5,608 nucleotides of DNA, from contig JAEYYE010000120.1 in assembly GCA_023430945.1 (NCBI GenBank), positions 1-5,608 of the forward strand, in the 5' to 3' direction. The first letter of the stretch is position 1. Each line of letters starts with the position of its first letter. Source of the DNA: Bacteroidota bacterium. GTDB lineage: Bacteria > Bacteroidota > Bacteroidia > Flavobacteriales_F > PHOS-HE28. The notes under the pieces were generated by a model. The model made no database searches. It saw nothing but the letters and a program-made list of their open reading frames with translations, and had not been told where the DNA came from. Shown in pieces: positions 1 through 5,608 of this stretch. The position numbers were made by a program, and so were the translations under genes.

Positions 1-1481
1 GGTTGGAACCGATCATCCGGGAGTTGGATCGCGCATCCATCCACCTGTATTCCACCGGTGGCACTCAGGAATTCATTGAAAGTCTCGGCGTGAAGGTGAC
101 GCCCGTTGAGGAGCTCACCACCTACCCGAGCATCCTCGGCGGCCGCGTGAAAACGTTGCATCCGAAAGTGTTCGGTGGCATCCTCGGCCGTCGTGATCTG
201 GAAAGCGATGTGGCGCAGCTCGAGGAGTACCACATTCCGCCGATCGACCTGGTGATCGTGGACCTGTACCCGTTCGAACAGACGGTTGCCGCAGGCGGAA
301 GCGAAAGTTCCATCATCGAAAAGATCGATATCGGTGGCATCGCGCTTATCCGCGCAGCGGCCAAGAACCACAAGGATGTGGTGATCGTTCCTTCGCAGGC
401 CGGTTACCCGGAATTGCTCCGGATCCTGCGGGATCGGAACGCCAGTACCACCTACACTGAACGGCGGAAATTCGCTGCTGGAGCATTCGCGGTAAGCTCG
501 CATTACGACAGCGCGATCCATGGGTGGTTCGCCAGTGAAGGATCGGACGATCTTTCGGATGCCGGCCCCGAGCATGTATTGCGCTACGGTGAGAACCCGC
601 ATCAAACGGGTGCTTTCCGGGGTGATCTCAACGGCATGTTCCGCCAGTTGCACGGCAAGGAGCTCAGCTACAACAACCTGCTGGACCTCGATGCCGCGGT
701 TCGCCTGATAGATGACATGGGCACGATCGAAGGTGTTCCCTTCGCGATCCTCAAGCACAACAATGCGTGTGGTGCCGCTGTACGTCGTACCGTGAAGGAA
801 GCGTGGGATGCGGCATTGGCCGGCGATCCGGTGAGCGCCTTCGGCGGAGTGTTGATCACCAATACTACCATCGATGCCGCCACAGCTGCTGCGATCGATG
901 CGATCTTCTTCGAGATCATAGCCGCACCGGCCTATGACCAGGATGCGCTCGATATCCTTCAGAAGAAGAAGAACCGTGTGATCCTGGAACGCCGGCCAGC
1001 CACTTCCAGCGGACGTAACCTGGAAGTAAGATCCGCGTTGAACGGGCTGCTCGTGCAATCCAAGGATACCGCCGTTGAAGGCCCCGGCCAGATGCGATCC
1101 GTCACAACCAAAACTCCCGATGCCGGAGAACTTCGTGATCTGGTCTTCGCCAATATTCTGGTGAAGCACACCAAGAGCAACGCGATCGTTCTGGCGAAAG
1201 GAGATCAATTGCTTGCCAGCGGCACCGGCCAGACCAGCCGCGTGGATGCCCTTCAACAGGCCATCACCAAGGCCGCGAAATTCAATTTTCCGCTGCAAGG
1301 AGCGGTAATGGCCAGCGACGCGTTCTTCCCTTTCCCTGATTGCGTGGAGATCGCGCACAAGGTCGGCATAACCGCGGTGGTGCAGCCCGGTGGAAGCATC
1401 CGCGATCAGGAAAGCATCGACTATTGCAACAGCAACGGCTTGGCCATGTGCCTCACCGGAAACCGCCATTTCAAACACTGA
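1..1481 (+). CDS. purH: Bifunctional AICAR formyltransferase / IMP cyclohydrolase PurH, 5'-truncated by window edge
   Basis: Cytosolic enzyme for the last two steps of de novo purine synthesis: formylation of AICAR with 10-formyl-THF, then ring closure to IMP. The window holds 492 codons from base 3 to a TGA at 1479-1481. The TTG at base 3 is best read as the internal Leu of the family's G-L-E-P-I segment, since the STGGT motif falls at residue 17 instead of about 37, so roughly 20 codons lie upstream. The N-terminal MGS-like cyclohydrolase domain (to about residue 130) shows STGGT, the KTLHPK motif (Lys50), LYPF (Tyr89), IDIGG (Asp109) and AAAKNH (Lys121). The transformylase domain shows RYGENPHQ (194-201), YNNLLDLDAA, the catalytic Lys-His pair in ILKHNNACG (Lys251, His252), DPVSAFGG, HTKSNAI and the usual C-terminal GNRHFKH. 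It looks intact and functional. It ends 12 bases before mreB, so cotranscription is likely. Identification is near certain. Confidence 0.98.
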   Translation, partial: LEPIIRELDRASIHLYSTGGTQEFIESLGVKVTPVEELTTYPSILGGRVKTLHPKVFGGILGRRDLESDVAQLEEYHIPPIDLVIVDLYPFEQTVAAGGSESSIIEKIDIGGIALIRAAAKNHKDVVIVPSQAGYPELLRILRDRNASTTYTERRKFAAGAFAVSSHYDSAIHGWFASEGSDDLSDAGPEHVLRYGENPHQTGAFRGDLNGMFRQLHGKELSYNNLLDLDAAVRLIDDMGTIEGVPFAILKHNNACGAAVRRTVKEAWDAALAGDPVSAFGGVLITNTTIDAATAAAIDAIFFEIIAAPAYDQDALDILQKKKNRVILERRPATSSGRNLEVRSALNGLLVQSKDTAVEGPGQMRSVTTKTPDAGELRDLVFANILVKHTKSNAIVLAKGDQLLASGTGQTSRVDALQQAITKAAKFNFPLQGAVMASDAFFPFPDCVEIAHKVGITAVVQPGGSIRDQESIDYCNSNGLAMCLTGNRHFKH

Positions 1482-1493
1482 ACGATCAGGCTC

Positions 1494-2519
1494 ATGGGCT
1501 GGTTCAACTTCTTCACTCAAGAGATCGCGATAGACCTTGGCACCGCCAACACGCTGATCATCCACAATGACAAGGTGGTGGTGGACGAACCGAGCATCGT
1601 GGCGCTCGATCGCACGTCGGGAAAGGTGATCGCCGTGGGAAGACAGGCGCAGCAGATGCACGGCAAAACGCACGAGAACATCAAGACCGTGCGTCCGCTG
1701 AAGGATGGTGTGATCGCCGATTTCAAGGCCGCAGAGGATATGATCAAGGGCATGATCCGCATGATCAAACCCGGCCGGCAGCTCTTCACCCCCAACCTGC
1801 GCATGGTGATCTGCATACCAAGTGGGATCACCGAAGTGGAAAAGCGCGCGGTGAAGGACAGCAGCGAACACGCCGGTGCGAAGGAAGTGTACCTCATCCA
1901 CGAGCCCATGGCCGCGGCGATCGGGATCGGGATCGATGTGGAGGAACCGATGGGCAACATGATCATCGACATCGGTGGAGGTACCAGCGAGATCGCAGTG
2001 ATCGCACTCGGTGGCATCGTCTGCGACAAGAACATCCGTGTGGCCGGTGATGAGTTCACCCAGGACATCGAGGAATACATGCGTCGCCAGCACAACATTC
2101 TGGTCGGTGAACGAACAGCCGAGCAGATCAAGATCGAAGTTGGCGCGGCAACGATCGATCTGGACAATCCACCGCCTGATTACGCTGTGCGCGGCCGGGA
2201 CCTGATGACGGGCATCCCGAAGGAGATCACCGTTACGTATGTGGAGATCGCACAGGCACTGGACAAGAGCATCAGCAAGATCGAGGAGGCGATCCTGAGC
2301 GCGCTGGAATCCACGCCGCCGGAATTGAGCGCCGATATCTACAAGACCGGCATATACCTGGCGGGTGGTGGCGCGTTATTAAGGGGATTGGACAAAAGGA
2401 TCAGCATAAAGACGAAACTTCCCGTTCATGTGAGCGAAGATCCGTTGCGTGCCGTGGCGCGCGGAACGGGCATCGCGCTGAAGAACATCGATCGATTCCA
2501 GTTCCTGATGCGGGAATAA
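1494..2519 (+). CDS. mreB: Rod shape-determining protein MreB (bacterial actin)
   Basis: Actin-like ATPase that forms membrane-bound filaments under the inner membrane and orients the side-wall peptidoglycan machinery. The protein has 341 residues, close to the family's usual length of about 335-350. The start at 1494 gives a hydrophobic N-terminal MGWFNFF segment, which in this family is a plausible membrane-binding end, followed at once by the phosphate-1 motif AIDLGTANT (12-20). Other actin-fold motifs are HEPMAAAIG (136-144, with the conserved Glu137), phosphate-2 DIGGGTSE (159-166) and the adenosine motif YLAGGGALLRGL (288-299). The Glu that precedes EPMAAA in the E. coli protein is His136 here. 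Only a weak CAGG (1487-1490) precedes the ATG, which is usual for Bacteroidota, where Shine-Dalgarno pairing is often poor. It lies 12 bases after purH and 55 bases before mreC. MreB is favoured over the paralogue Mbl by the mreCD context. Confidence 0.98.
   Translation: MGWFNFFTQEIAIDLGTANTLIIHNDKVVVDEPSIVALDRTSGKVIAVGRQAQQMHGKTHENIKTVRPLKDGVIADFKAAEDMIKGMIRMIKPGRQLFTPNLRMVICIPSGITEVEKRAVKDSSEHAGAKEVYLIHEPMAAAIGIGIDVEEPMGNMIIDIGGGTSEIAVIALGGIVCDKNIRVAGDEFTQDIEEYMRRQHNILVGERTAEQIKIEVGAATIDLDNPPPDYAVRGRDLMTGIPKEITVTYVEIAQALDKSISKIEEAILSALESTPPELSADIYKTGIYLAGGGALLRGLDKRISIKTKLPVHVSEDPLRAVARGTGIALKNIDRFQFLMRE
1919..1936 (+). repeat. Three tandem hexamers GATCGG/GATCGG/GATCGA inside mreB
   Basis: Two exact GATCGG units are followed by a third with one mismatch. 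Read in frame, the run encodes the end of the conserved AAAIGIGID segment just after the EPMAAA motif of MreB. The unit length is a multiple of three, so gain or loss of a unit would keep the frame but add or remove an Ile-Gly pair. It is most likely a by-product of the protein sequence plus the strong ATC preference for Ile, not a functional repeat. Confidence 0.6.
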
Positions 2520-2520
2520 C

Positions 2521-2539
2521 GAACGAGGGCAACTCGTTC
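2521..2539 (+). other. Perfect 7-bp inverted repeat (hairpin) in the mreB-mreC gap
   Basis: The arms GAACGAG (2521-2527) and CTCGTTC (2533-2539) are exact reverse complements around a five-base GGCAA loop, beginning one base after the mreB stop codon. Four of seven pairs are G-C. No T-run follows (the next bases are CCACCGCG), so it is not a classical intrinsic terminator. It could protect an mRNA end, mark a processing point, or partly attenuate transcription between mreB and mreC. A chance repeat cannot be excluded. It does not reach the mreC ribosome binding site. Confidence 0.55.
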
Positions 2540-2564
2540 CCACCGCGCAGGATCTCCATTGATC

Positions 2565-2570
2565 AGGAAA
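2565..2570 (+). promoter_or_regulatory. Ribosome binding site of mreC (AGGAAA)
   Basis: AGGAAA lies four bases before the ATG at 2575. It is the clearest Shine-Dalgarno-like match in the window and supports that ATG as the mreC start. It fits with mreC being the one downstream gene that is neither overlapped with nor tightly abutted to its predecessor, so it needs its own initiation signal. Confidence 0.6.
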
Positions 2571-2574
2571 TACG

Positions 2575-3411
2575 ATGAGGGACCTGTTCCGCTTCCTTTA
2601 CCGAGCGCGCAACACGTTGCTTTTCCTGGCATTGTTGATCGGGTCGCTGTACGTGCTCTCCAACCGGAGCGTGCATCACCAGAACCGCGCGATCAGTTCA
2701 TCCAACGCCATTGCAGGCACCATCTTCTCCTGGCGGAAAGAGATCACCGATTACGCGAACCTGAAGGAAGTGAACCGGAGGCTCGCACAGGAGAACGTGG
2801 ATTGGCGCAACCGCCACAAGTCCTCCTACTCACCCGTGGAAGCGAAATTCGTGCGCATCAACGATTCGATCCACATGCAGGAATACAGTTACCTGCCTGC
2901 GAAAGTGGTGAACAGCACATGGCATCGATCCAGGAATTTCCTCACGCTCAACAAGGGATCCAAGGATGGTGTGCAGGACAACATGGGCGTGATCGGGCCT
3001 GATGGGATCGTGGGTGTGATCCGTGATGTGAGCCCGAATTTCGCGTCGGTGATCAGTGTGCTCAGCCCCGAGATCAAGAACAGCGTGCGGTTGAGGCGAA
3101 CCGGGCATTTCGGGCTGCTCTACTGGGATCGCGACGAACACGGGCCCACCACCGCCTCGGTGATCGACATCGCGAAACATGCCAGGGTGAACATCGGCGA
3201 CACGGTGGAAACCCGCGGCGGTGAAGGGATCTTTCCAGAAGGCGTGATGGTGGGCATCGTAGAGGAAGTGTCCGATCAGCCGGGAAGCAACTATCATAAC
3301 ATCAGGATCAGGCTGGCCGAGGATATGACGCGCAACGGCTTCGTGTACATCGTGAAGGATCTGCAGCGCATGGAACGTGATTCACTGGAACAAGCCCACC
3401 GCGTACCATGA
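2575..3411 (+). CDS. mreC: Rod shape-determining protein MreC
   Basis: Periplasmic elongasome scaffold that binds MreD and PBP2 and is thought to switch the RodA-PBP2 synthase to its active state. The 278-residue protein fits the family's usual range (about 270-370). It has a short basic cytoplasmic end with several Arg, one membrane helix at about 13-29, a probable coiled coil at about 50-82 rich in Glu, Arg, Asn and Leu, then the paired beta domains. The diagnostic MreC stretch is at about 108-150: PAKVVNSTWHRSRNFLTLNKG, followed by GSKDGVQDNMGVIGPDG and GIVGVI. A later GDTVETRGGEGIFPEG segment (208-223) is the second conserved block. The ATG at 2575 puts the membrane helix at the correct place and has an AGGAAA site upstream. 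The TGA overlaps the mreD ATG, implying coupled translation. Confidence 0.96.
   Translation: MRDLFRFLYRARNTLLFLALLIGSLYVLSNRSVHHQNRAISSSNAIAGTIFSWRKEITDYANLKEVNRRLAQENVDWRNRHKSSYSPVEAKFVRINDSIHMQEYSYLPAKVVNSTWHRSRNFLTLNKGSKDGVQDNMGVIGPDGIVGVIRDVSPNFASVISVLSPEIKNSVRLRRTGHFGLLYWDRDEHGPTTASVIDIAKHARVNIGDTVETRGGEGIFPEGVMVGIVEEVSDQPGSNYHNIRIRLAEDMTRNGFVYIVKDLQRMERDSLEQAHRVP
3408..3411 (+). other. ATGA stop/start overlap of mreC and mreD
   Basis: The mreD ATG (3408-3410) shares bases with the mreC TGA (3409-3411). No Shine-Dalgarno-like sequence precedes it, so mreD is probably translated by ribosomes that terminate on mreC. This would couple the amounts of the two partner proteins. Confidence 0.8.
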
Positions 3412-3932
3412 TCGGCACCATCCTCGCCAACATCCTGCGGTTGATCTTCCTGGTGCTGGTGCAAGCGCTCGTGCTTGACCATCTCGATGTTGCGAACGGA
3501 TACATCGTTCCGTTCCTCTATGTTCTCTTCCTGTTGATGCTGCCGTTCGAACTTCCAGGCTGGGCCGGGCTCATCCTCGGCACGGGCACGGGCCTCCTTA
3601 TGGACATGTTCAGCGATACACCGGGCCTGCACATGAGCGCGTGTACGGTGATGATGTACGTGCGGATCTTCGTGTTGCGGTTGCTCCGGCCGCGCGAAGG
3701 CTACGAATACGGCATGCGGCCCACCGTGCCACGCATGGGCATGGCGTGGTTCATCACCTACGCCGGCATTCTCGTGCTGGTGCATCATCTCTGGCTTTTC
3801 TTCATCGAGATGTTCCGCTTCGATCTGGGCTGGACAACACTTTCGCGCGCCGTACTCAGCGCGGTGTTCACGCTGTTGCTCTGCCTCCTGGCGCAATTCC
3901 TCACTTCACCCCCGGAACGGGCACGATCGTGA
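3408..3932 (+). CDS. mreD: Rod shape-determining protein MreD
   Basis: Integral inner-membrane partner of MreC in the elongasome; its exact biochemical role is not settled. The 174-residue protein is almost entirely hydrophobic, with likely membrane helices at about 5-24, 33-50, 53-67, 76-94, 112-134 and 146-166, matching the family's usual five or six. The conserved MreD feature is the GxGxGLLMDMFSDTPGLH block (58-75), followed by YVRIFVLRLLRPREGYE (84-100) as in other Bacteroidota. It sits between mreC and the PBP2 gene and overlaps both by four bases, which is as strong an argument as the sequence. GATC sites are fewer here than in the neighbouring genes, in line with its Leu/Phe-rich, Asp- and Ile-poor composition. 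No sign of truncation. Confidence 0.94.
   Translation: MIGTILANILRLIFLVLVQALVLDHLDVANGYIVPFLYVLFLLMLPFELPGWAGLILGTGTGLLMDMFSDTPGLHMSACTVMMYVRIFVLRLLRPREGYEYGMRPTVPRMGMAWFITYAGILVLVHHLWLFFIEMFRFDLGWTTLSRAVLSAVFTLLLCLLAQFLTSPPERARS
3929..3932 (+). other. GTGA stop/start overlap of mreD and mrdA
   Basis: The GTG start of the PBP2 gene (3929-3931) overlaps the mreD TGA (3930-3932). A weak G-rich GGAACGGG lies at 3914-3921. As with the mreC-mreD junction, translational coupling is the likely result. The non-ATG start may keep PBP2 output below that of the upstream proteins, though this is inference. Confidence 0.75.
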
Positions 3933-5608
3933 AGCAGTTCGAGGAACGCAAATATGTGCTGATCGCCGGTGTGCTCTTCATAGCGATCGTATTCATCGTG
4001 CGGCTTTTCTGGATCCAGGTGATGGACGATCGCTGGAAGGTGGAGGCCGCCAACATGGCCGAACGGAAAGTGATCGTGTATCCTTCACGTGGCCTGGTCT
4101 ACGATCGCGAGGAACGGTTGCTCGTGGCCAACACGCCGGTGTACGATCTGATGGTGGTGCCCAAGGAAGTGAAGCCTTTTGATACGCTGGCCTTCAGCAA
4201 GCTGATCTCCATCACCCCGGAAGAGCTGCAAAAAAGGCTGGTGGAAGCGACCAAATGGAGCAGGTACAAGCCTACTGTGCTCGAGAAACAGATCCCCGCC
4301 GATCAGTACGCCGCGATCAGTGTGCATCTCCACAAGTATCCGGGTTTCTATGGGCAAAGCCGCACCCTGCGAACCTATCCCCCGCATTCGGCCGCGCATC
4401 TCCTCGGCTACCTCAGCGAAGTGGATGCGAAGAAAGTGAAGGAGGATCCCTACTACCGATCCGGTGACGTGATCGGTGTTGGCGGGCTTGAATCATACTA
4501 CGAACCGCACCTGCGCGGACGCCGTGGCGTCAGCTACGTGCTCGTGGATGTGCACAACAATGTGAAAGGCCCTTACAAGAACGGTGAGTTCGATACGCTC
4601 GCAGTGGAAGGCCGGGATCTGTTCACCGGGATCGATCTCGATGTGCAGCAGCTCGGAGAGCAGCTCATGGTGAACAAGAAGGGAAGCATCGTGGCCATCG
4701 ATCCGAAAACAGGTGAGATCATCTGCCTGGTATCGAGCCCCACCTATGATCCAGAGCTTCTCGTGGGCCGCGTGCGCAACACCAACTACGGGATCCTGCA
4801 ACGCGATCCGATCAAGCCGCTTTTCGATCGGGCCCTTCAGGCGCAATATCCGCCCGGCTCCATCTACAAGATCGTGCAATCGCTGATCGCCCTGGAGACC
4901 GGCGCGATCACACCGAATACCGGTTTCGCTTGCAACAAGGCCTTGGTGGGCTGTCACGCGCATCCACCCGCGGGCAATATCATTACTGCGATCCAATATT
5001 CCTGCAATCCGTATTTCTACCATGTCTTCAAACGCATGGTGGAACGAGATCGCGATCCCAATCGGTTCAGGGATGCGGCGCTAGGCCTCGGTGAATGGGA
5101 GGAGCACATGAAGAGCTTCGGCATGGGGCAGCGCCCGCTGATGGATCTTCCTGCGGTGAAAAGCGGCAATCTTCCCGGACCGGCATACTACGATCGGAAA
5201 TACGGCAAGCAACGCTGGGCCTTCAGCACGATCTACTCGGTGAGCATCGGCCAGGGCGAAGTGCTCGTGGCACCGCTGCAGATGGCGAACCTCGCCGCCA
5301 TCTTCGCCAACAAGGGTTGGTATTACGATCCGCATGTGGTGCGGGCGATCGGCCATCCGGACAGTGTGCAGGCGCGCTACAAGCAGAAGCATTACACCAG
5401 CGTGGATCCGAAATGGTACGACCTGATCCATGAAGGCATGCGCCGCGTGGTGGAAGAGCCCGGTGGCACGGCCCGGAGCGCCCGCTTGAAAGGCATCAGC
5501 ATCGCTGGAAAGACCGGTACCGCCGAGAATCCGCATGGCAAGGACCACGCGGTGTTCATCGCCTTCGCACCGATCGAGGATCCACAGATCGCGATCGCGG
5601 TGTATGTT
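3929..5608 (+). CDS. mrdA: Penicillin-binding protein 2 (elongation-specific peptidoglycan transpeptidase), 3'-truncated by window edge
   Basis: Class B PBP that forms 4-3 cross-links in new side-wall peptidoglycan, partnered with RodA and activated by MreC; anchored in the inner membrane with the bulk periplasmic. The frame is open for exactly 560 codons to the window end; family members have about 610-660, so about 50-100 codons are missing. The GTG at 3929 is chosen because it overlaps the mreD stop and gives MKQFEERK followed by one membrane helix at about 9-30. The dimerisation domain starts near 47 (VIVYPSRGLVYDRE) and includes GVGGLESYYE (183-192). The transpeptidase domain shows all three active-site motifs: SxxK in PPGSIYK (nucleophile Ser311, Lys314), SxN as SCN (358-360), and KTG in AGKTGTAE (528-530). 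Cys335, Cys342, His343, His345 and Cys359 form a cluster near the active site. PBP2 is preferred over the division enzyme PBP3/FtsI because of the mreBCD context. An active enzyme is expected. Confidence 0.97.
   Translation, partial: MKQFEERKYVLIAGVLFIAIVFIVRLFWIQVMDDRWKVEAANMAERKVIVYPSRGLVYDREERLLVANTPVYDLMVVPKEVKPFDTLAFSKLISITPEELQKRLVEATKWSRYKPTVLEKQIPADQYAAISVHLHKYPGFYGQSRTLRTYPPHSAAHLLGYLSEVDAKKVKEDPYYRSGDVIGVGGLESYYEPHLRGRRGVSYVLVDVHNNVKGPYKNGEFDTLAVEGRDLFTGIDLDVQQLGEQLMVNKKGSIVAIDPKTGEIICLVSSPTYDPELLVGRVRNTNYGILQRDPIKPLFDRALQAQYPPGSIYKIVQSLIALETGAITPNTGFACNKALVGCHAHPPAGNIITAIQYSCNPYFYHVFKRMVERDRDPNRFRDAALGLGEWEEHMKSFGMGQRPLMDLPAVKSGNLPGPAYYDRKYGKQRWAFSTIYSVSIGQGEVLVAPLQMANLAAIFANKGWYYDPHVVRAIGHPDSVQARYKQKHYTSVDPKWYDLIHEGMRRVVEEPGGTARSARLKGISIAGKTGTAENPHGKDHAVFIAFAPIEDPQIAIAVYV

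Noticed and set aside
960..974. AAG-type triplet run in purH.
   Set aside because: It encodes the Lys-rich QKKKN segment commonly seen at this place in PurH; simple codon repetition explains it.
1517..2167. Antisense open frame of 216 codons opposite mreB.
   Set aside because: Low-complexity Ser/Met/Ile/Pro composition typical of the reverse reading of a conserved gene; mreB on the + strand is certain and no start signal is seen.
2540..2574. Search for a Bacteroidota-type promoter (TTTG and TAnnTTTG boxes) ahead of mreC.
   Set aside because: Neither box is present in the gap; nothing supports a separate promoter there.
2559..3002. Alternative + strand frame of 147 codons starting at a TTG upstream of mreC.
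   Set aside because: Overlaps mreC in another frame, with Arg/Pro/Gln-rich composition typical of a shadow; MreC motifs are clear in the 2575 frame.
3294..3896. Antisense open frame of 200 codons opposite mreD, rich in Glu, Gln and His.
   Set aside because: It mirrors the hydrophobic codons of MreD (Leu/Val/Met codons read backwards give Glu/Gln/His), has no recognisable domain and lies over a well-supported gene.
4229..4237. A6 run in mrdA as a possible frameshift or slippage site.
   Set aside because: The reading frame (CAA AAA AGG) does not match the canonical -1 slippery pattern, no stem-loop was noticed just after it, and the PBP2 frame continues unbroken.
4493..5548. Antisense open frames opposite mrdA (4493-5023 and 5081-5548).
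   Set aside because: Shadows of the long PBP2 frame, which has all catalytic motifs; their sequences show no family signature.
5585..5597. A GCGATCGC octamer resembling the cyanobacterial HIP1 repeat.
   Set aside because: Only one copy was noticed, in coding sequence; it fits the general GATC richness and the proteins are of Bacteroidota type, not cyanobacterial.

Overview
The window is a compact run of five genes, all on the + strand, from a member of the Bacteroidota, probably of the Flavobacteriales type but with a fairly high G+C content (roughly 55-60% by eye). This placement rests on gene order (purH followed directly by mreB, mreC, mreD and the gene for PBP2) and on protein wording typical of that phylum, such as the MreB N-terminus MGWFNFFTQEIAIDLGTANT, the LIHEPMAAAIG segment, and the DMFSDTPGLHMSA stretch of MreD. 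It is an inference from recalled family sequences, not from a search.

Layout: the 3' part of purH (last two steps of de novo IMP synthesis) runs from the left edge to 1481 and lacks about 20 N-terminal codons. After 12 bases comes mreB (1494-2519). A 55-base gap holds a perfect 7-bp inverted repeat directly after the mreB stop and an AGGAAA ribosome binding site before mreC (2575-3411). The mreC stop overlaps the mreD start (ATGA), and the mreD stop overlaps the GTG start of mrdA/pbp2 (GTGA). mrdA runs open for 560 codons and leaves the window at the right edge. There is no gene-free stretch over 300 bases, and I see no RNA gene, mobile element, CRISPR array or convincing promoter.

How the genes work together: MreB is the actin-like cytoplasmic filament, MreC and MreD link it to the periplasm, and PBP2 is the transpeptidase that cross-links new side-wall peptidoglycan. 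This is the core of the elongasome; its glycosyltransferase RodA is usually encoded next and would lie just outside. All diagnostic catalytic motifs are intact. purH is a metabolic gene that appears to share the transcript.

This is an ordinary conserved housekeeping region, and I do not see a new biological system in it. The points worth a second look are the high density of GATC sites (about 120 by hand count, several-fold above base-composition expectation), the hairpin between mreB and mreC, and a Cys/His cluster near the PBP2 active site that may be a metal site.
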